Shown one piece after another: positions 1 to 8,873 of a DNA stretch of 64,000 nucleotides (positions are counted from its first letter, which is position 1; every line of letters begins with the position of its first letter). This DNA comes from Microbacterium sp. zg-B96 (GTDB taxonomy: Bacteria > Actinomycetota > Actinomycetes > Actinomycetales > Microbacteriaceae). Made by a program: the position numbers and the translations under genes. The notes below the pieces were generated by a model, which was not told the origin of the DNA, did not search any database, and saw only the letters and a list, made by a program, of their open reading frames with translations. Location: the NCBI RefSeq assembly GCF_030246865.1, contig NZ_CP126738.1, forward strand, positions 1,550,001 to 1,614,000. The letters are read 5' to 3'.

Positions 1-1
1 G

Positions 2-232
2 AACTCGAAGATCGGCGATTCCGCCGGCGGTTCGATGTTCGCGGCGCTGTTCCTGCAGCACTTCATCGGTCCGGTGTCCGACGAGCCCGACGCCGAGCCC
101 ATCCCGTGGGTGCACCTGGACATCGCCGGGTCCGGCTGGAACACGGGGTCCGGCTTCGGTGCGACCGACAAGGGACCCACCGGGGCGGCGGTGCGCAGCC
201 TGATCGAGTTCGTCGCGGCAGGAGGTCGCTGA
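2..232 (+). CDS. pepA: Leucyl aminopeptidase, C-terminal fragment (5' end outside window)
   Basis: Only the last 76 codons are present, because the gene runs in from the left edge. The visible residues match the C-terminal catalytic half of M17 leucyl aminopeptidases: an NSKIGDSAGGSMFAALFLQHF stretch (first 20 residues inspected), then a WVHLDIAG motif and a GATG-like GFGATDKGPTG segment that lines the metal-dependent active site. The family removes N-terminal residues, preferably Leu, from peptides in the cytoplasm using two metal ions. The stop codon TGA shares its A with the ATG of lpd, so the two genes are probably co-transcribed and translationally coupled. The N-terminal domain and most metal ligands lie outside the window, so completeness cannot be judged. 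Confidence 0.88.
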   Translation, partial: NSKIGDSAGGSMFAALFLQHFIGPVSDEPDAEPIPWVHLDIAGSGWNTGSGFGATDKGPTGAAVRSLIEFVAAGGR

Positions 233-1602
233 TGGCCGAACACACCTCGGATGTCGTCATCCTCGGCGGTGGCAGCGGCGGGTACGCCGCCGCGCTGCGG
301 GCGGCGGAGCTGGGCAAGAGTGTCGTGCTGATCGAGAAGGACAAGCTCGGCGGCACGTGTCTGCACCGGGGCTGCGTCCCCACGAAGGCCCTGCTGCACG
401 CCGGCGAGGTCGCCGACTCCGCCCGGCACGCCGCGTCCGTCGGCGTGGTCGCGACGCTGGAGGGCGTCGACATCGACCGGGTGCGCGAGTACCGCGAGAC
501 GATCGTGGCGAAGAAGTTCAAGGGCCTGGAAGGTCTCATCGCGACGCGCGGCATCGCCGTCGTCTCCGGCACGGGGCGACTGACCGCGGACCGCGCCGTG
601 CAGGTGGGCGACGACCTCTACCGCGGCGGCGACGTCGTGCTGGCCACCGGCTCGTACAGTCGCACGCTGCCGGGGCTGGAGATCGGCGGCCGCGTCCTCA
701 CCAGTGAGCAGGCGCTCGAGCTCGGCGAGATCCCGGGCCGCGTGGTGATCCTCGGCGGCGGCGTCATCGGCGTCGAGTTCGCGAGCGTGTGGCGTTCGTT
801 CGGTGCCGAGGTGACCATCGTCGAGGCGCTGGACCATCTCGTCCCCACCGAGGACATCGCCCTCAGCAAGACGCTGGAGCGGGCGTTCCGTAAGCGGGGC
901 ATCGCCTCTCGACTCGGCGTACGGTTCTCCGGCGCGACCCAGAGTGCGGATGCCGTGACGGTGCGGCTCGAGGACGGCACCGAGATCGAGGCCGACTACC
1001 TGCTCGTGGCTGTGGGTCGCGGTCCGGTCACCGAGGGCCTCGGGTTCGAGGATGCCGGCGTCACGCTGGATCGTGGCTTCGTGATGGTCGACGAGCAGCT
1101 GCGCACCGGCGTGGCGGGCCTATGGGCCGTCGGCGACATCGTGCCGGGCCTGCAGCTGGCCCACCGCGGCTTCCAGCAGGGCATCGCGGTGGCCGAGCGC
1201 ATCGCCGGCCTCTCCCCCGCCGTCGTCCCCGACACGCAGGTCCCCCGGGTCACGTACAGCAGCCCCGAGGTGGCATCCGTGGGCCTGAGTGAAGCGGCCG
1301 CGCGTGAACTGCACGGCGACGCGGTGGTGGCCTACGAGTACAACCTCGCCGGCAACGCCCGCAGTGAGATCCTGGGCACCGCCGGCATCGTGAAGGTGGT
1401 GCGACTCTCCGATGGGCCCATCCTCGGAGTACACCTGGCAGGAGACCGTGTCGGCGAGCTGATCACCGAGGGCCAGCTGGCCGTCGGATGGGAGGCCCAC
1501 CCCGAGGACATCGCACCCTTCGTGCATGCCCACCCCACCCAGAGTGAAGCGCTCGGCGAGGCATTCCTGGCCCTCGCCGGAAAGCCGCTGCACGCGCGCT
1601 GA
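232..1602 (+). CDS. lpdA: Dihydrolipoyl dehydrogenase (E3)
   Basis: The 456-residue flavoprotein reoxidises dihydrolipoamide on 2-oxoacid dehydrogenase complexes, passing electrons via FAD to NAD+. It shows an FAD-binding GGGSGG near residues 12-17, the redox disulfide GGTCLHRGC with Cys43 and Cys48, a second Rossmann motif VVILGGGVIGVEFAS for NAD, and the C-terminal catalytic HAHPTQSE motif. The start was set at the ATG that overlaps the pepA stop; AGGAGG lies 8 bases upstream, and this start puts the FAD motif at the usual N-terminal distance. An in-frame extension upstream exists but would lie inside pepA. sucB follows 78 bases later, so E3 and E2 are encoded together; E1 (aceE) is about 18 kb away. 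Confidence 0.96.
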   Translation: MAEHTSDVVILGGGSGGYAAALRAAELGKSVVLIEKDKLGGTCLHRGCVPTKALLHAGEVADSARHAASVGVVATLEGVDIDRVREYRETIVAKKFKGLEGLIATRGIAVVSGTGRLTADRAVQVGDDLYRGGDVVLATGSYSRTLPGLEIGGRVLTSEQALELGEIPGRVVILGGGVIGVEFASVWRSFGAEVTIVEALDHLVPTEDIALSKTLERAFRKRGIASRLGVRFSGATQSADAVTVRLEDGTEIEADYLLVAVGRGPVTEGLGFEDAGVTLDRGFVMVDEQLRTGVAGLWAVGDIVPGLQLAHRGFQQGIAVAERIAGLSPAVVPDTQVPRVTYSSPEVASVGLSEAAARELHGDAVVAYEYNLAGNARSEILGTAGIVKVVRLSDGPILGVHLAGDRVGELITEGQLAVGWEAHPEDIAPFVHAHPTQSEALGEAFLALAGKPLHAR

Positions 1603-1624
1603 CATACCCGGCCGCCGGGGCAAC

Positions 1625-1665
1625 TAAGCTGGACGAGAATTCGCCATCAATGAATTCGTCATCAT
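1625..1665 (+). promoter_or_regulatory. Possible sucB promoter with 14-base direct repeat
   Basis: A TAAGCT hexamer at 1625-1630 resembles an actinobacterial -10. Just after it lie two near-identical 14-base copies, GAATTCGCCATCAA (1637-1650) and GAATTCGTCATCAT (1652-1665), spaced one base apart, followed by an AAGGAG ribosome binding site for sucB. The repeats would sit at or just after the transcription start. Their role is unknown; a repressor site or simple duplication are both possible. Confidence 0.4.
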
Positions 1666-1680
1666 AAGGAGACAACGCCC

Positions 1681-3432
1681 ATGAGCACTTCCGTGGTCCT
1701 CCCCGCGCTCGGTGAGAGCGTCACCGAGGGAACGGTCACCCGCTGGCTCAAGCAGGTCGGGGACACGGTCGAGGCGGACGAGGGTCTGCTGGAGATCTCG
1801 ACTGACAAGGTCGACACCGAGATCCCCTCCCCCGTCAGCGGCGTGATCGAGGAAATACTCGTCCAGGAGGACGAGGTCGTCGAGGTCGGCGCGGTACTCG
1901 CGAAGATCGGCGACGGCTCTGGTGCCGCCGCCCCCGCTGACCAGGCCCCCGCGGCTGAGACGCCCGCCCAGACCGAGGCGCCCGCCGAGGCACCGGCCCC
2001 CGCTGAGGCTCCGGCCCCGGCTCAGGCAGAAGCGCCGGCTCCGGCCGAGCAGCCTGCCGCCGCGCCGGCGATCTCATCGGATGCCAAGGACGTGCTGCTG
2101 CCCGAACTCGGTGAGAGCGTCACCGAGGGCACCGTGACCCGCTGGCTCAAGCAGATCGGTGACGACGTCGCCGTGGACGAGCCCCTGCTGGAGATCTCGA
2201 CCGACAAGGTCGACACCGAGATCCCGGCTCCGTTCGCCGGCACGCTGGTGGAGATCCTGGTCAAGGAGGACGAGACGGTTCAGGTCGGCGCTGCGCTGGC
2301 CCGCATCGGCTCGGGTGCTCCTGCCGCTGAGGCTCCTGCTGCTCCTGCCGAGGCTCCTGCTGCTCCTGCCGAGGCATCCGCTGCTCCTGCCCCGTCCGCC
2401 GAGGCGCCCGCCGCCCCGGCCCCGGACGCAGCCCCGGCTCCCGCCGCTGCACCGGCTCCGGCCGCTGCTCCGGCTCCCGCTGCCGCTCCGGCTCCGTCGC
2501 TGTCGCTTGCCGCGGACGACGACTCGCTCACCTACGTCACGCCCCTCGTGCGGCGCCTCGCTCAGCAGCAGGGCGTCGACCTCGCGAAGGTCAAGGGCAC
2601 CGGCGTGGGCGGTCGCATCCGCAAGGAAGACGTGCTCGCGGCAGCCGCTCCCGCTCCCGCCGCCGAGGCTCCGGCTCCTGCGGCAGCCCCAGCTGCTCCG
2701 GCGCTCGAGGTCTCGCCGTTGCGCGGCACGACCCAGCCGATGTCGCGCCTGCGCAAGGTGCTCGCCGAGCGTGCGGTCGCCTCGATGCAGCAGACCGCTC
2801 AGCTGACCACCGTCGTGGAGGTCGACGTCACGAAGCTCGCGACGTTCCGCGACCAGGTCAAGGGCACGTTCCAGGAGAAGACCGGCGACAAGCTGTCGTT
2901 CCTGCCGTTCTTCGCCCTGGCCGCCGCTGAGGCGCTCAAGGCGTTCCCGGTGATCAACTCGACCGTGGACGGCGACAAGATCGTCTACCCCGCGACCGAG
3001 AACCTCTCGATCGCCGTCGACACCGAGCGTGGCCTGCTCACGCCGGTGCTGCGCGACGCCGCGGACAAGAACCTCGCTCAGATCGCCCACGAGATCGCCG
3101 ATCTCGCCGCTCGTACGCGCAACAACAAGCTCAAGCCCGACGAGCTGGCCGGCGGTACCTTCACGCTGACCAACACCGGGTCGCGCGGCGCGCTGTTCGA
3201 CACCCCCGTGGTGTTCCTGCCGCAGACGGCCATCCTCGGTACCGGCACCGTCGTCAAGCGTCCGGGCATCGTCTCGGTCGACGGTAAGGATGCCATCTCG
3301 GTGCGCTCCTACGTCTACCTCGCACTGTCGTACGACCACCGTGTCATCGACGGCGCGGACGCGGCTCGCTTCCTCGGTGCGGTGAAGTCGCGCCTGGAGA
3401 CGGCGGACTTCGAGGGCTCGCTCGGAATCTGA
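1681..3432 (+). CDS. sucB: Dihydrolipoamide succinyl/acetyltransferase (E2) with two lipoyl domains
   Basis: This is the 583-residue E2 core of a 2-oxoacid dehydrogenase complex. Two lipoyl domains (residues 1-80 and about 139-215) each carry [12 protein letters not shown] with the lipoylated Lys at 43 and 176. Long Ala-Pro-Glu linkers act as flexible arms. An E3-binding domain with [10 protein letters not shown] and GRIRKED lies near 285-319, and a catalytic acyltransferase domain runs from about 350 to the end, with the active-site [11 protein letters not shown] (His553, Asp557). AAGGAG precedes the ATG. In Actinobacteria this enzyme is usually annotated sucB, but the same E2 can serve pyruvate dehydrogenase, which fits co-location with lpd. 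The A/P linkers are repetitive coding sequence rather than a DNA repeat element. Confidence 0.94.
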   Translation: MSTSVVLPALGESVTEGTVTRWLKQVGDTVEADEGLLEISTDKVDTEIPSPVSGVIEEILVQEDEVVEVGAVLAKIGDGSGAAAPADQAPAAETPAQTEAPAEAPAPAEAPAPAQAEAPAPAEQPAAAPAISSDAKDVLLPELGESVTEGTVTRWLKQIGDDVAVDEPLLEISTDKVDTEIPAPFAGTLVEILVKEDETVQVGAALARIGSGAPAAEAPAAPAEAPAAPAEASAAPAPSAEAPAAPAPDAAPAPAAAPAPAAAPAPAAAPAPSLSLAADDDSLTYVTPLVRRLAQQQGVDLAKVKGTGVGGRIRKEDVLAAAAPAPAAEAPAPAAAPAAPALEVSPLRGTTQPMSRLRKVLAERAVASMQQTAQLTTVVEVDVTKLATFRDQVKGTFQEKTGDKLSFLPFFALAAAEALKAFPVINSTVDGDKIVYPATENLSIAVDTERGLLTPVLRDAADKNLAQIAHEIADLAARTRNNKLKPDELAGGTFTLTNTGSRGALFDTPVVFLPQTAILGTGTVVKRPGIVSVDGKDAISVRSYVYLALSYDHRVIDGADAARFLGAVKSRLETADFEGSLGI

Positions 3433-3444
3433 ATCTGAATCCAC

Positions 3445-4809
3445 TCATGGCTGATCCGCGACGTCGTAGGCGTCGCGGATCAGCCATTTCTGGTCGGTCT
3501 CGACAGTGACCAGCAGCCGGTCCGGCGCACTCCCCGCCGCTGTGGCCGACACGCGCAGCACGGCGACTCCCCCGTAGTCATCCACAAGCACGATCTGGCG
3601 CTCGCCTGCCGGGAGGCCCAGCACGCCGTCGATCACCGGCCGGCCGGGCATCTCGCGCAGCGCGTCCCGACATCCCTCGTCTGTGCAGGCGGATGCCGCG
3701 CTCAGCAGCCCATCGGCGATCGCCACGGGGTCGGTGGCTGCTGCCGGATCCGGCGCGGGCGCGGCCGCAGGCCCGTCCGGCGCTGGCGTCGCTTCCGCCG
3801 TCGCTGCGGTGGACGGCGTGGCGGCAGGCGGCGGCGCCGAGGACCCGGCCGATGACGGTTCGTCCGCAGGCCACAGCAGCCCCGCGCCCAGTACGACCGC
3901 CGCCACCGCTGCGCCGGTCAGCAGCGGCGCACGCCGCCGCACGCGCACGGTAGGCGGCTTCGGATCGCTGGCCTCCTTCAGCGTCCGCGGCGAGGCTTTC
4001 GTGACCCGCGCCGCTCGACGCTCGGCCCGTCGCGCGCGGCGCGCCGCCCACCGCTCCCGCAGGTCCTCACGCGCGCCCAGCACCCGATCGGCCACCTCGG
4101 TGTCGACGTGCCGCTCGATGGTGGCACGCAGCGCCGATCGCGGCGCGGGCGTCTCGGCGCGCAGCGCGGTGGCCACCGACCGGGCGCGGGCGGGCGCCAG
4201 CACCGTCGTGATGAGCGGGGTGGGCGCTGCGGCGGCGAACAGCGCGTCCTCCGCCTCCGCGAGGTCGGCACGAGGGTCGGCGACCGCGTCGAGTGCTGCT
4301 GCCAGGGCAGTGGCCAGCTCACCGCGTGCGTGTTCTCGCAACAGGGCCAGGATGCCGCGCGCGGCATCCACCGCCGACGCATCGCCGCCCAGCGCCAGCA
4401 CCGGGCGCCCCTCCTCGGTGAGCCACCAGTGTCCACACGGCGCGTCGCCGGCTTCCGCGGTACCGCGCAGCACGCTCACCGCGACGGTGACGCACTCGCC
4501 CGCAGCCAATTCCGCTCCGGCCTCGGCCCGCGATCGCAGCAGGTCGTCCAGGCGCTGTTGGCACAGCGCAAACACCGCCTCCTGCCCGCCGGCGGTGCGC
4601 ACGATGTCGACCGGAGTCAGCAGGTGGCCGTCGGCTGCGGCGCACCACACGGCGGTCTCCTGTAACAAGGTCACGTCCACGTGCAGGGTGGCGCGCCCGT
4701 CGTCTTCGCGCACGATCGCACCCGGCCACGGCGTGCCGTCGCTCACGACGCGCACCACCGTTCCGCTACCGGCCGGCGGCGCGGCGGCGGCGTGTGCGGG
4801 GGTGCTCAT
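3445..4809 (-). CDS. Conserved actinobacterial membrane protein of unknown function
   Basis: This 454-residue protein is not assigned to a family. Its N-terminal half (about 1-250) looks soluble and Ala-rich. A basic Arg-rich coil follows (about 240-270), then one predicted membrane segment, LLTGAAVAAVVLGAGLLW (about 280-297), a Pro/Ala/Ser linker, and a C-terminal globular domain (about 345-454) with Cys pairs in SACTDEGCRD that would be extracytoplasmic. The start was set at the ATG at 4809, which has a CAGACT -10-like hexamer 6 bases upstream (leaderless pattern); a longer frame upstream would cross the promoter region. Its last codons form the right side of a convergent hairpin with sucB. 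Confidence 0.72.
   Translation of the reverse strand: MSTPAHAAAAPPAGSGTVVRVVSDGTPWPGAIVREDDGRATLHVDVTLLQETAVWCAAADGHLLTPVDIVRTAGGQEAVFALCQQRLDDLLRSRAEAGAELAAGECVTVAVSVLRGTAEAGDAPCGHWWLTEEGRPVLALGGDASAVDAARGILALLREHARGELATALAAALDAVADPRADLAEAEDALFAAAAPTPLITTVLAPARARSVATALRAETPAPRSALRATIERHVDTEVADRVLGAREDLRERWAARRARRAERRAARVTKASPRTLKEASDPKPPTVRVRRRAPLLTGAAVAAVVLGAGLLWPADEPSSAGSSAPPPAATPSTAATAEATPAPDGPAAAPAPDPAAATDPVAIADGLLSAASACTDEGCRDALREMPGRPVIDGVLGLPAGERQIVLVDDYGGVAVLRVSATAAGSAPDRLLVTVETDQKWLIRDAYDVADQP
3447..3487. terminator. Perfect 17-bp hairpin shared by convergent sucB and the membrane-protein gene
   Basis: ATGGCTGATCCGCGACG (3447-3463) and its exact reverse complement (3471-3487) flank a 7-base loop. 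On the plus strand TTT follows. The hairpin lies 14 bases after the sucB stop and inside the final codons of the opposing gene, so it can serve both directions. Confidence 0.7.
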
Positions 4810-4880
4810 CCGACGAGTCTGCGCGGCACCGGCCGAACCCGGGAAGGCGGGATGCGGCATCCGGGGATACGCTCCGAGAA

Positions 4881-4895
4881 CTGCACACTGTGCAG
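4881..4895. promoter_or_regulatory. Palindrome CTGCACA-C-TGTGCAG upstream of the DUF4191 gene
   Basis: This is a perfect 7-1-7 inverted repeat in the divergent region between the genes starting at 4809 (minus) and 4929 (plus). It covers about -48 to -34 relative to a leaderless start at 4929, so it would touch the -35 region. It may be an operator; the binding protein is unknown. Confidence 0.35.
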
Positions 4896-4928
4896 GAGTC
4901 AGGGCGCGCTCAAAGGTAGGCTGGGGGT

Positions 4929-5639
4929 ATGGCAGCACGCACGCCCGCACCCGAGAAGCGTCCGGGCTTCTTCTCCCAGCTCCGCTCCCTCTTCGTCTTC
5001 ACGAAGCAGGCCTACCCGTGGCTGGCGTGGGTGCTCATCGGGATCATCATCCTCGGCATCGCGGCGGGTATCGGAATCGGATTCCTCGTCCCGCCGGTCG
5101 CCGTGTGGAGCGTCATCCTCTGGGGCATCAGCGGCCTCATGGCCGGCCTCCTCGGCGCGATGATCACCATGACGCGGCTGTCCACGCGCGCCATGTACCG
5201 CAAGATCGACGGCATGCCCGGCGCTGCCGGCCACATCCTCTCGTCGGGTCTCGGGCGCAACTGGCAGGCGAACGAGATGCCGGTGGGGGTCAACCCCAAG
5301 ACGCAGGACGCGGTGTACCGGGTGATCGGGCGCGGCGGTGTCGTCATCATCGGCGAAGGCGCACGCGGTCGGCTCACGCGGCTCGTCGCCGACGAACGCG
5401 CCAAAGTGCAGCGTGTCGCCTCGGGCGTGCCCGTCACCGTGCTCTACATCGGCCACGGCGCGGATGAGGTCCACATCTCCAAGCTGGCATCCACCATCAA
5501 GAAGCTGCCCAAGAAGATCGATCGCCCCACGATGGCCGCCGTCATCAAGCGCGTCGACTCCGTGTCGAAGTCGGTGACCTCGCTGCCGATCCCCAAGGGC
5601 ATCGACCCGACCAAGGCACGCGCACCGCGCCCTCGCTGA
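4929..5639 (+). CDS. DUF4191 domain-containing membrane protein
   Basis: The 236 residues match the actinobacterial DUF4191 family. A short basic N-terminus precedes two membrane helices (about 33-54 and 60-80), followed by a cytoplasmic domain that contains GRNWQANEMPVGVNPKTQDAVYRVIG-type sequence (partly listed) and a Lys-rich C-terminus (IKKLPKKIDRP). No biochemical role is established for the family. The start is supported by TAGGCT at 4917-4922, exactly 6 bases before ATG, with no ribosome binding site, which is typical of a leaderless transcript. The gene stands alone, between a divergent membrane-protein gene and a convergent RDD gene. Confidence 0.88.
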   Translation: MAARTPAPEKRPGFFSQLRSLFVFTKQAYPWLAWVLIGIIILGIAAGIGIGFLVPPVAVWSVILWGISGLMAGLLGAMITMTRLSTRAMYRKIDGMPGAAGHILSSGLGRNWQANEMPVGVNPKTQDAVYRVIGRGGVVIIGEGARGRLTRLVADERAKVQRVASGVPVTVLYIGHGADEVHISKLASTIKKLPKKIDRPTMAAVIKRVDSVSKSVTSLPIPKGIDPTKARAPRPR

Positions 5640-5675
5640 CGAGTCGGGCTGGGCCGCTACGCGGGACCGGGCGCG

Positions 5676-5841
5676 GCTGGGTCGTCACGAATTGCCCTGT
5701 CGCGTGGCCGCAGGGGTGCGGATGCGACGACCGAACGCGACCGGCGGGAGCTGGGTCGTCACAAAAGGACCCTCGGGCGTGCCGAGGGGTGCGGATGCGA
5801 CGACCGAACGACCGGCGCTAGGGACCAGGCTGGGTCGACAC
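5676..5841. repeat. Degenerate tandem repeats (about 74 bases) in a convergent intergenic region
   Basis: Two interleaved modules repeat between the DUF4191 and RDD genes. GCTGGGTCGTCAC occurs at 5676-5688 and 5750-5762, with a variant GCTGGGTCGACAC at 5829-5841. A second, 25-base module (key bases GGGGTGCGGATGCGACGACC, then GAACG) is identical at 5713-5737 and 5786-5810. GACGACC in one module can pair with GGTCGTC in the next, giving small hairpins. No coding sense was found. The region may be a tandem duplication of a terminator-like element. Confidence 0.6.
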
Positions 5842-5862
5842 GATGCGGCGCGGCCGTCCGCG

Positions 5863-6285
5863 CTACGCGCGAACCAGCACGGTGCCGGCGACCTTGTCGT
5901 GCAGACCGCGCTGGTCGGCATCCCAGATCGCGGCCGGGATCACGACGATCAGCAGCAGCGTGCGCACGATCGGCCGCCACAGTCCCGGCCAGCCGCCGGT
6001 GACCAGGTTGACCCGCATGCCGAGCAGGCGGTGGCCAGGGCTGCCGCCGATGGTCGGGATGAACAGTACCTGCACGATCGCGAAGATCGACAGGATCAGC
6101 AGCGAATCCGCCGCGTAGTCGCCCGTGGTCACCACCGTGATGGCGACGGCGATGACGTACGCGCTGATCCAGTCGATGAACAGCGCTCCCACACGGCGCC
6201 CGAGGCGGGCGATGCTGCCGGAGCCGGTGGCAGGAAAGCCCAGTCGCTCCCCGGGGTAGGCGTTGTCGATCGGGGTTTCGGGCAC
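5863..6285 (-). CDS. RDD family membrane protein
   Basis: This 140-residue protein has the RDD domain: an Arg near GRRVGALFIDW, a hydrophobic hairpin, a conserved GGSPGHRLLGMRVNLVTG stretch and a terminal WDADQRGLHDKVAGT motif. RDD proteins are small multi-pass membrane proteins, some linked to ion transport; the function here is unknown. The start is GTG, chosen because TAGGCT on the minus strand lies exactly 6 bases upstream (leaderless pattern). The GlnR-like box at 6308-6345 falls in its -35 region, so it may share nitrogen control with the divergent glnA. Confidence 0.85.
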   Translation of the reverse strand: MPETPIDNAYPGERLGFPATGSGSIARLGRRVGALFIDWISAYVIAVAITVVTTGDYAADSLLILSIFAIVQVLFIPTIGGSPGHRLLGMRVNLVTGGWPGLWRPIVRTLLLIVVIPAAIWDADQRGLHDKVAGTVLVRA

Positions 6286-6307
6286 ATCCCAAGCCTAACG
6301 GCCTCGC

Positions 6308-6345
6308 GTAACACGCCCGAAACGTCGGGGATACTGCGGAGCAAC
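6308..6345 (+). promoter_or_regulatory. GlnR-like binding box upstream of glnA
   Basis: Four half-sites occur at exact 6-base spacing: GTAAC (6308), GAAAC (6319), GATAC (6330) and GCAAC (6341). The known actinobacterial GlnR pattern is gTnAC-n6-GaAAC-n6-GtnAC-n6-GAAAC. The first pair matches fully; the second pair is degenerate. The site lies about 70-110 bases before glnA and next to the RDD promoter. A glnA -10 candidate is TAAGTT near 6355. GlnR itself is not in the window. Confidence 0.6.
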
Positions 6346-6415
6346 TCCCTCCGACTAAGTTCGTAAGTGCCCGTCCCGACGGGTCCCGACACCAAGCCCC
6401 ACCTTTGGAGAACGC

Positions 6416-7840
<1,425 letters not shown>

Positions 7841-7860
7841 CCGGCGCTGACGCCACGACC

Positions 7861-7913
7861 GAGCCCCGGCTCTCCCGGCTTCTCCGATGAGGAGCCGGTG
7901 AGAACCGGGGCTC
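7861..7913 (+). terminator. Long hairpin terminator after glnA
   Basis: GAGCCCCGG (7861-7869) pairs with CCGGGGCTC (7905-7913), and an inner stem CCGGCT..CTC pairs with GAGGAGCCGG around a GAT loop. The structure starts 20 bases after the glnA stop. It has no T-run, as is common for actinobacterial terminators. Confidence 0.75.
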
Positions 7914-7990
7914 CGTCGCGTAAACTGGCGGGTTCTGCCGGTCGCGCCCTCCTTCGCGGTGCGACCTCGCCCGACTGAGACGAGACCACC

Positions 7991-8707
7991 ATGAACACCC
8001 TCGGAATTATCGGCAGCGGAAGTATCGGCGGAGCGATCGCGCGGCTCGCCGTCGGCGCAGGGATTCCCATCGTGATCGCCAACTCCCGTGGACCGGAGAG
8101 CCTCGCTGACCTGGTTCGCGATCTCGGTGACCTGGCCACCGCCGGCACCGTGGAAGAAGCCGCCGCGGCCGGCGACGTCGTCGTGCTCTCCGTCCCGCTC
8201 AGTGCCGTCAGCGACGTGCCACCGAGTCTCTTCGACGGAAAAGTGGTGCTCGATACCAGCAACTACTACCCCCACCGCGACAGTCGTATCGTCGAGCTGG
8301 ACTCCCATGCCGTGACGACCAGCGAACGGGTGCAGCAGCACTTCGCCGGCGCGCACGTGGTGAAGGCGTTCTCCAACATCCTCGCCCACCACATCCCGCT
8401 GCTGGCCCGCCCTGCGGGCGCGACGGACCGATCCGCGCTGCCGATCGCCGGAGACGACGACGAGGCGAAGCAGACGGCCGCAGAGTTGATCCATCGGCTG
8501 GGCTTCGACACCGTCGACGCGGGTGCCCACCGCGACAGCTGGCGCTTCGAACCCGAAGCGCTCGCATACACCCGCCTCTACCTGGCCGACCCGACCGTCC
8601 CCGCGGAGAGCATGCTGTCCGCCCCCGCCGCGCCCGTGGGCACCGACCGCGTCGTACAGGCCCTGCGCGATGCGCAGCGAGTGAGCGTGGCCGACCGCCA
8701 GTTCTAG
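7991..8707 (+). CDS. NAD(P)-binding oxidoreductase of the F420-dependent NADP reductase-like family
   Basis: The 238-residue protein begins with a Rossmann dinucleotide motif GIIGSGSIGGAIA at residues 5-17, and VIANSRG ends the second strand, as in NADP-preferring members. VVLDTSNYYPHRD and HVVKAFSNI follow, which are typical of the NADP oxidoreductase coenzyme F420-dependent superfamily (PF03807) and of predicted dinucleotide-binding proteins. The substrate cannot be told from sequence; F420 use is not shown, since many such proteins use flavin or unknown hydride acceptors. TAAACT at 7921 is a possible -10, giving a leader of about 60 bases. It stands alone, followed by a repeat region. Confidence 0.82.
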   Translation: MNTLGIIGSGSIGGAIARLAVGAGIPIVIANSRGPESLADLVRDLGDLATAGTVEEAAAAGDVVVLSVPLSAVSDVPPSLFDGKVVLDTSNYYPHRDSRIVELDSHAVTTSERVQQHFAGAHVVKAFSNILAHHIPLLARPAGATDRSALPIAGDDDEAKQTAAELIHRLGFDTVDAGAHRDSWRFEPEALAYTRLYLADPTVPAESMLSAPAAPVGTDRVVQALRDAQRVSVADRQF

Positions 8708-8733
8708 CAGGTGGCGGTCAGCCCGCAGTAGCC

Positions 8734-8866
8734 CAGGTGGCAGTTCGTGCCGCTCGCACGCGGGTGAAGCGACCACAACTGCCACCTGAAGCGGATGCCT
8801 GATGGTTCAGGTGGCAGTGCGTGCCGCTCGGACGCGGGTCAAGCGACCACAACTGCCACGTGAAGC
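8734..8866. repeat. Two copies of a 58-base palindromic repeat
   Basis: Copy 1 starts at 8734 and copy 2 at 8808, 74 bases apart. Each begins CAGGTGGCAGT and ends ACTGCCAC(C/G)TG, so each can fold into a stem of about 11-12 bp closing a loop that contains CGTGCCGCTCG and CAAGCGACCACA-type sequence (key bases). A partial third arm, CAGGTGGCGGTCA, lies at 8708-8720. The copies lie between the convergent oxidoreductase gene and glnE. They resemble REP-type palindromes; genome-wide copy number is unknown. Confidence 0.7.
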
Positions 8867-8873
8867 ACCGGGC

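Noticed and set aside
1940..2700. Repeat array in sucB
   Set aside because: The repeats are Ala-Pro-Glu linker codons and duplicated lipoyl domains, not a CRISPR or tandem DNA element.
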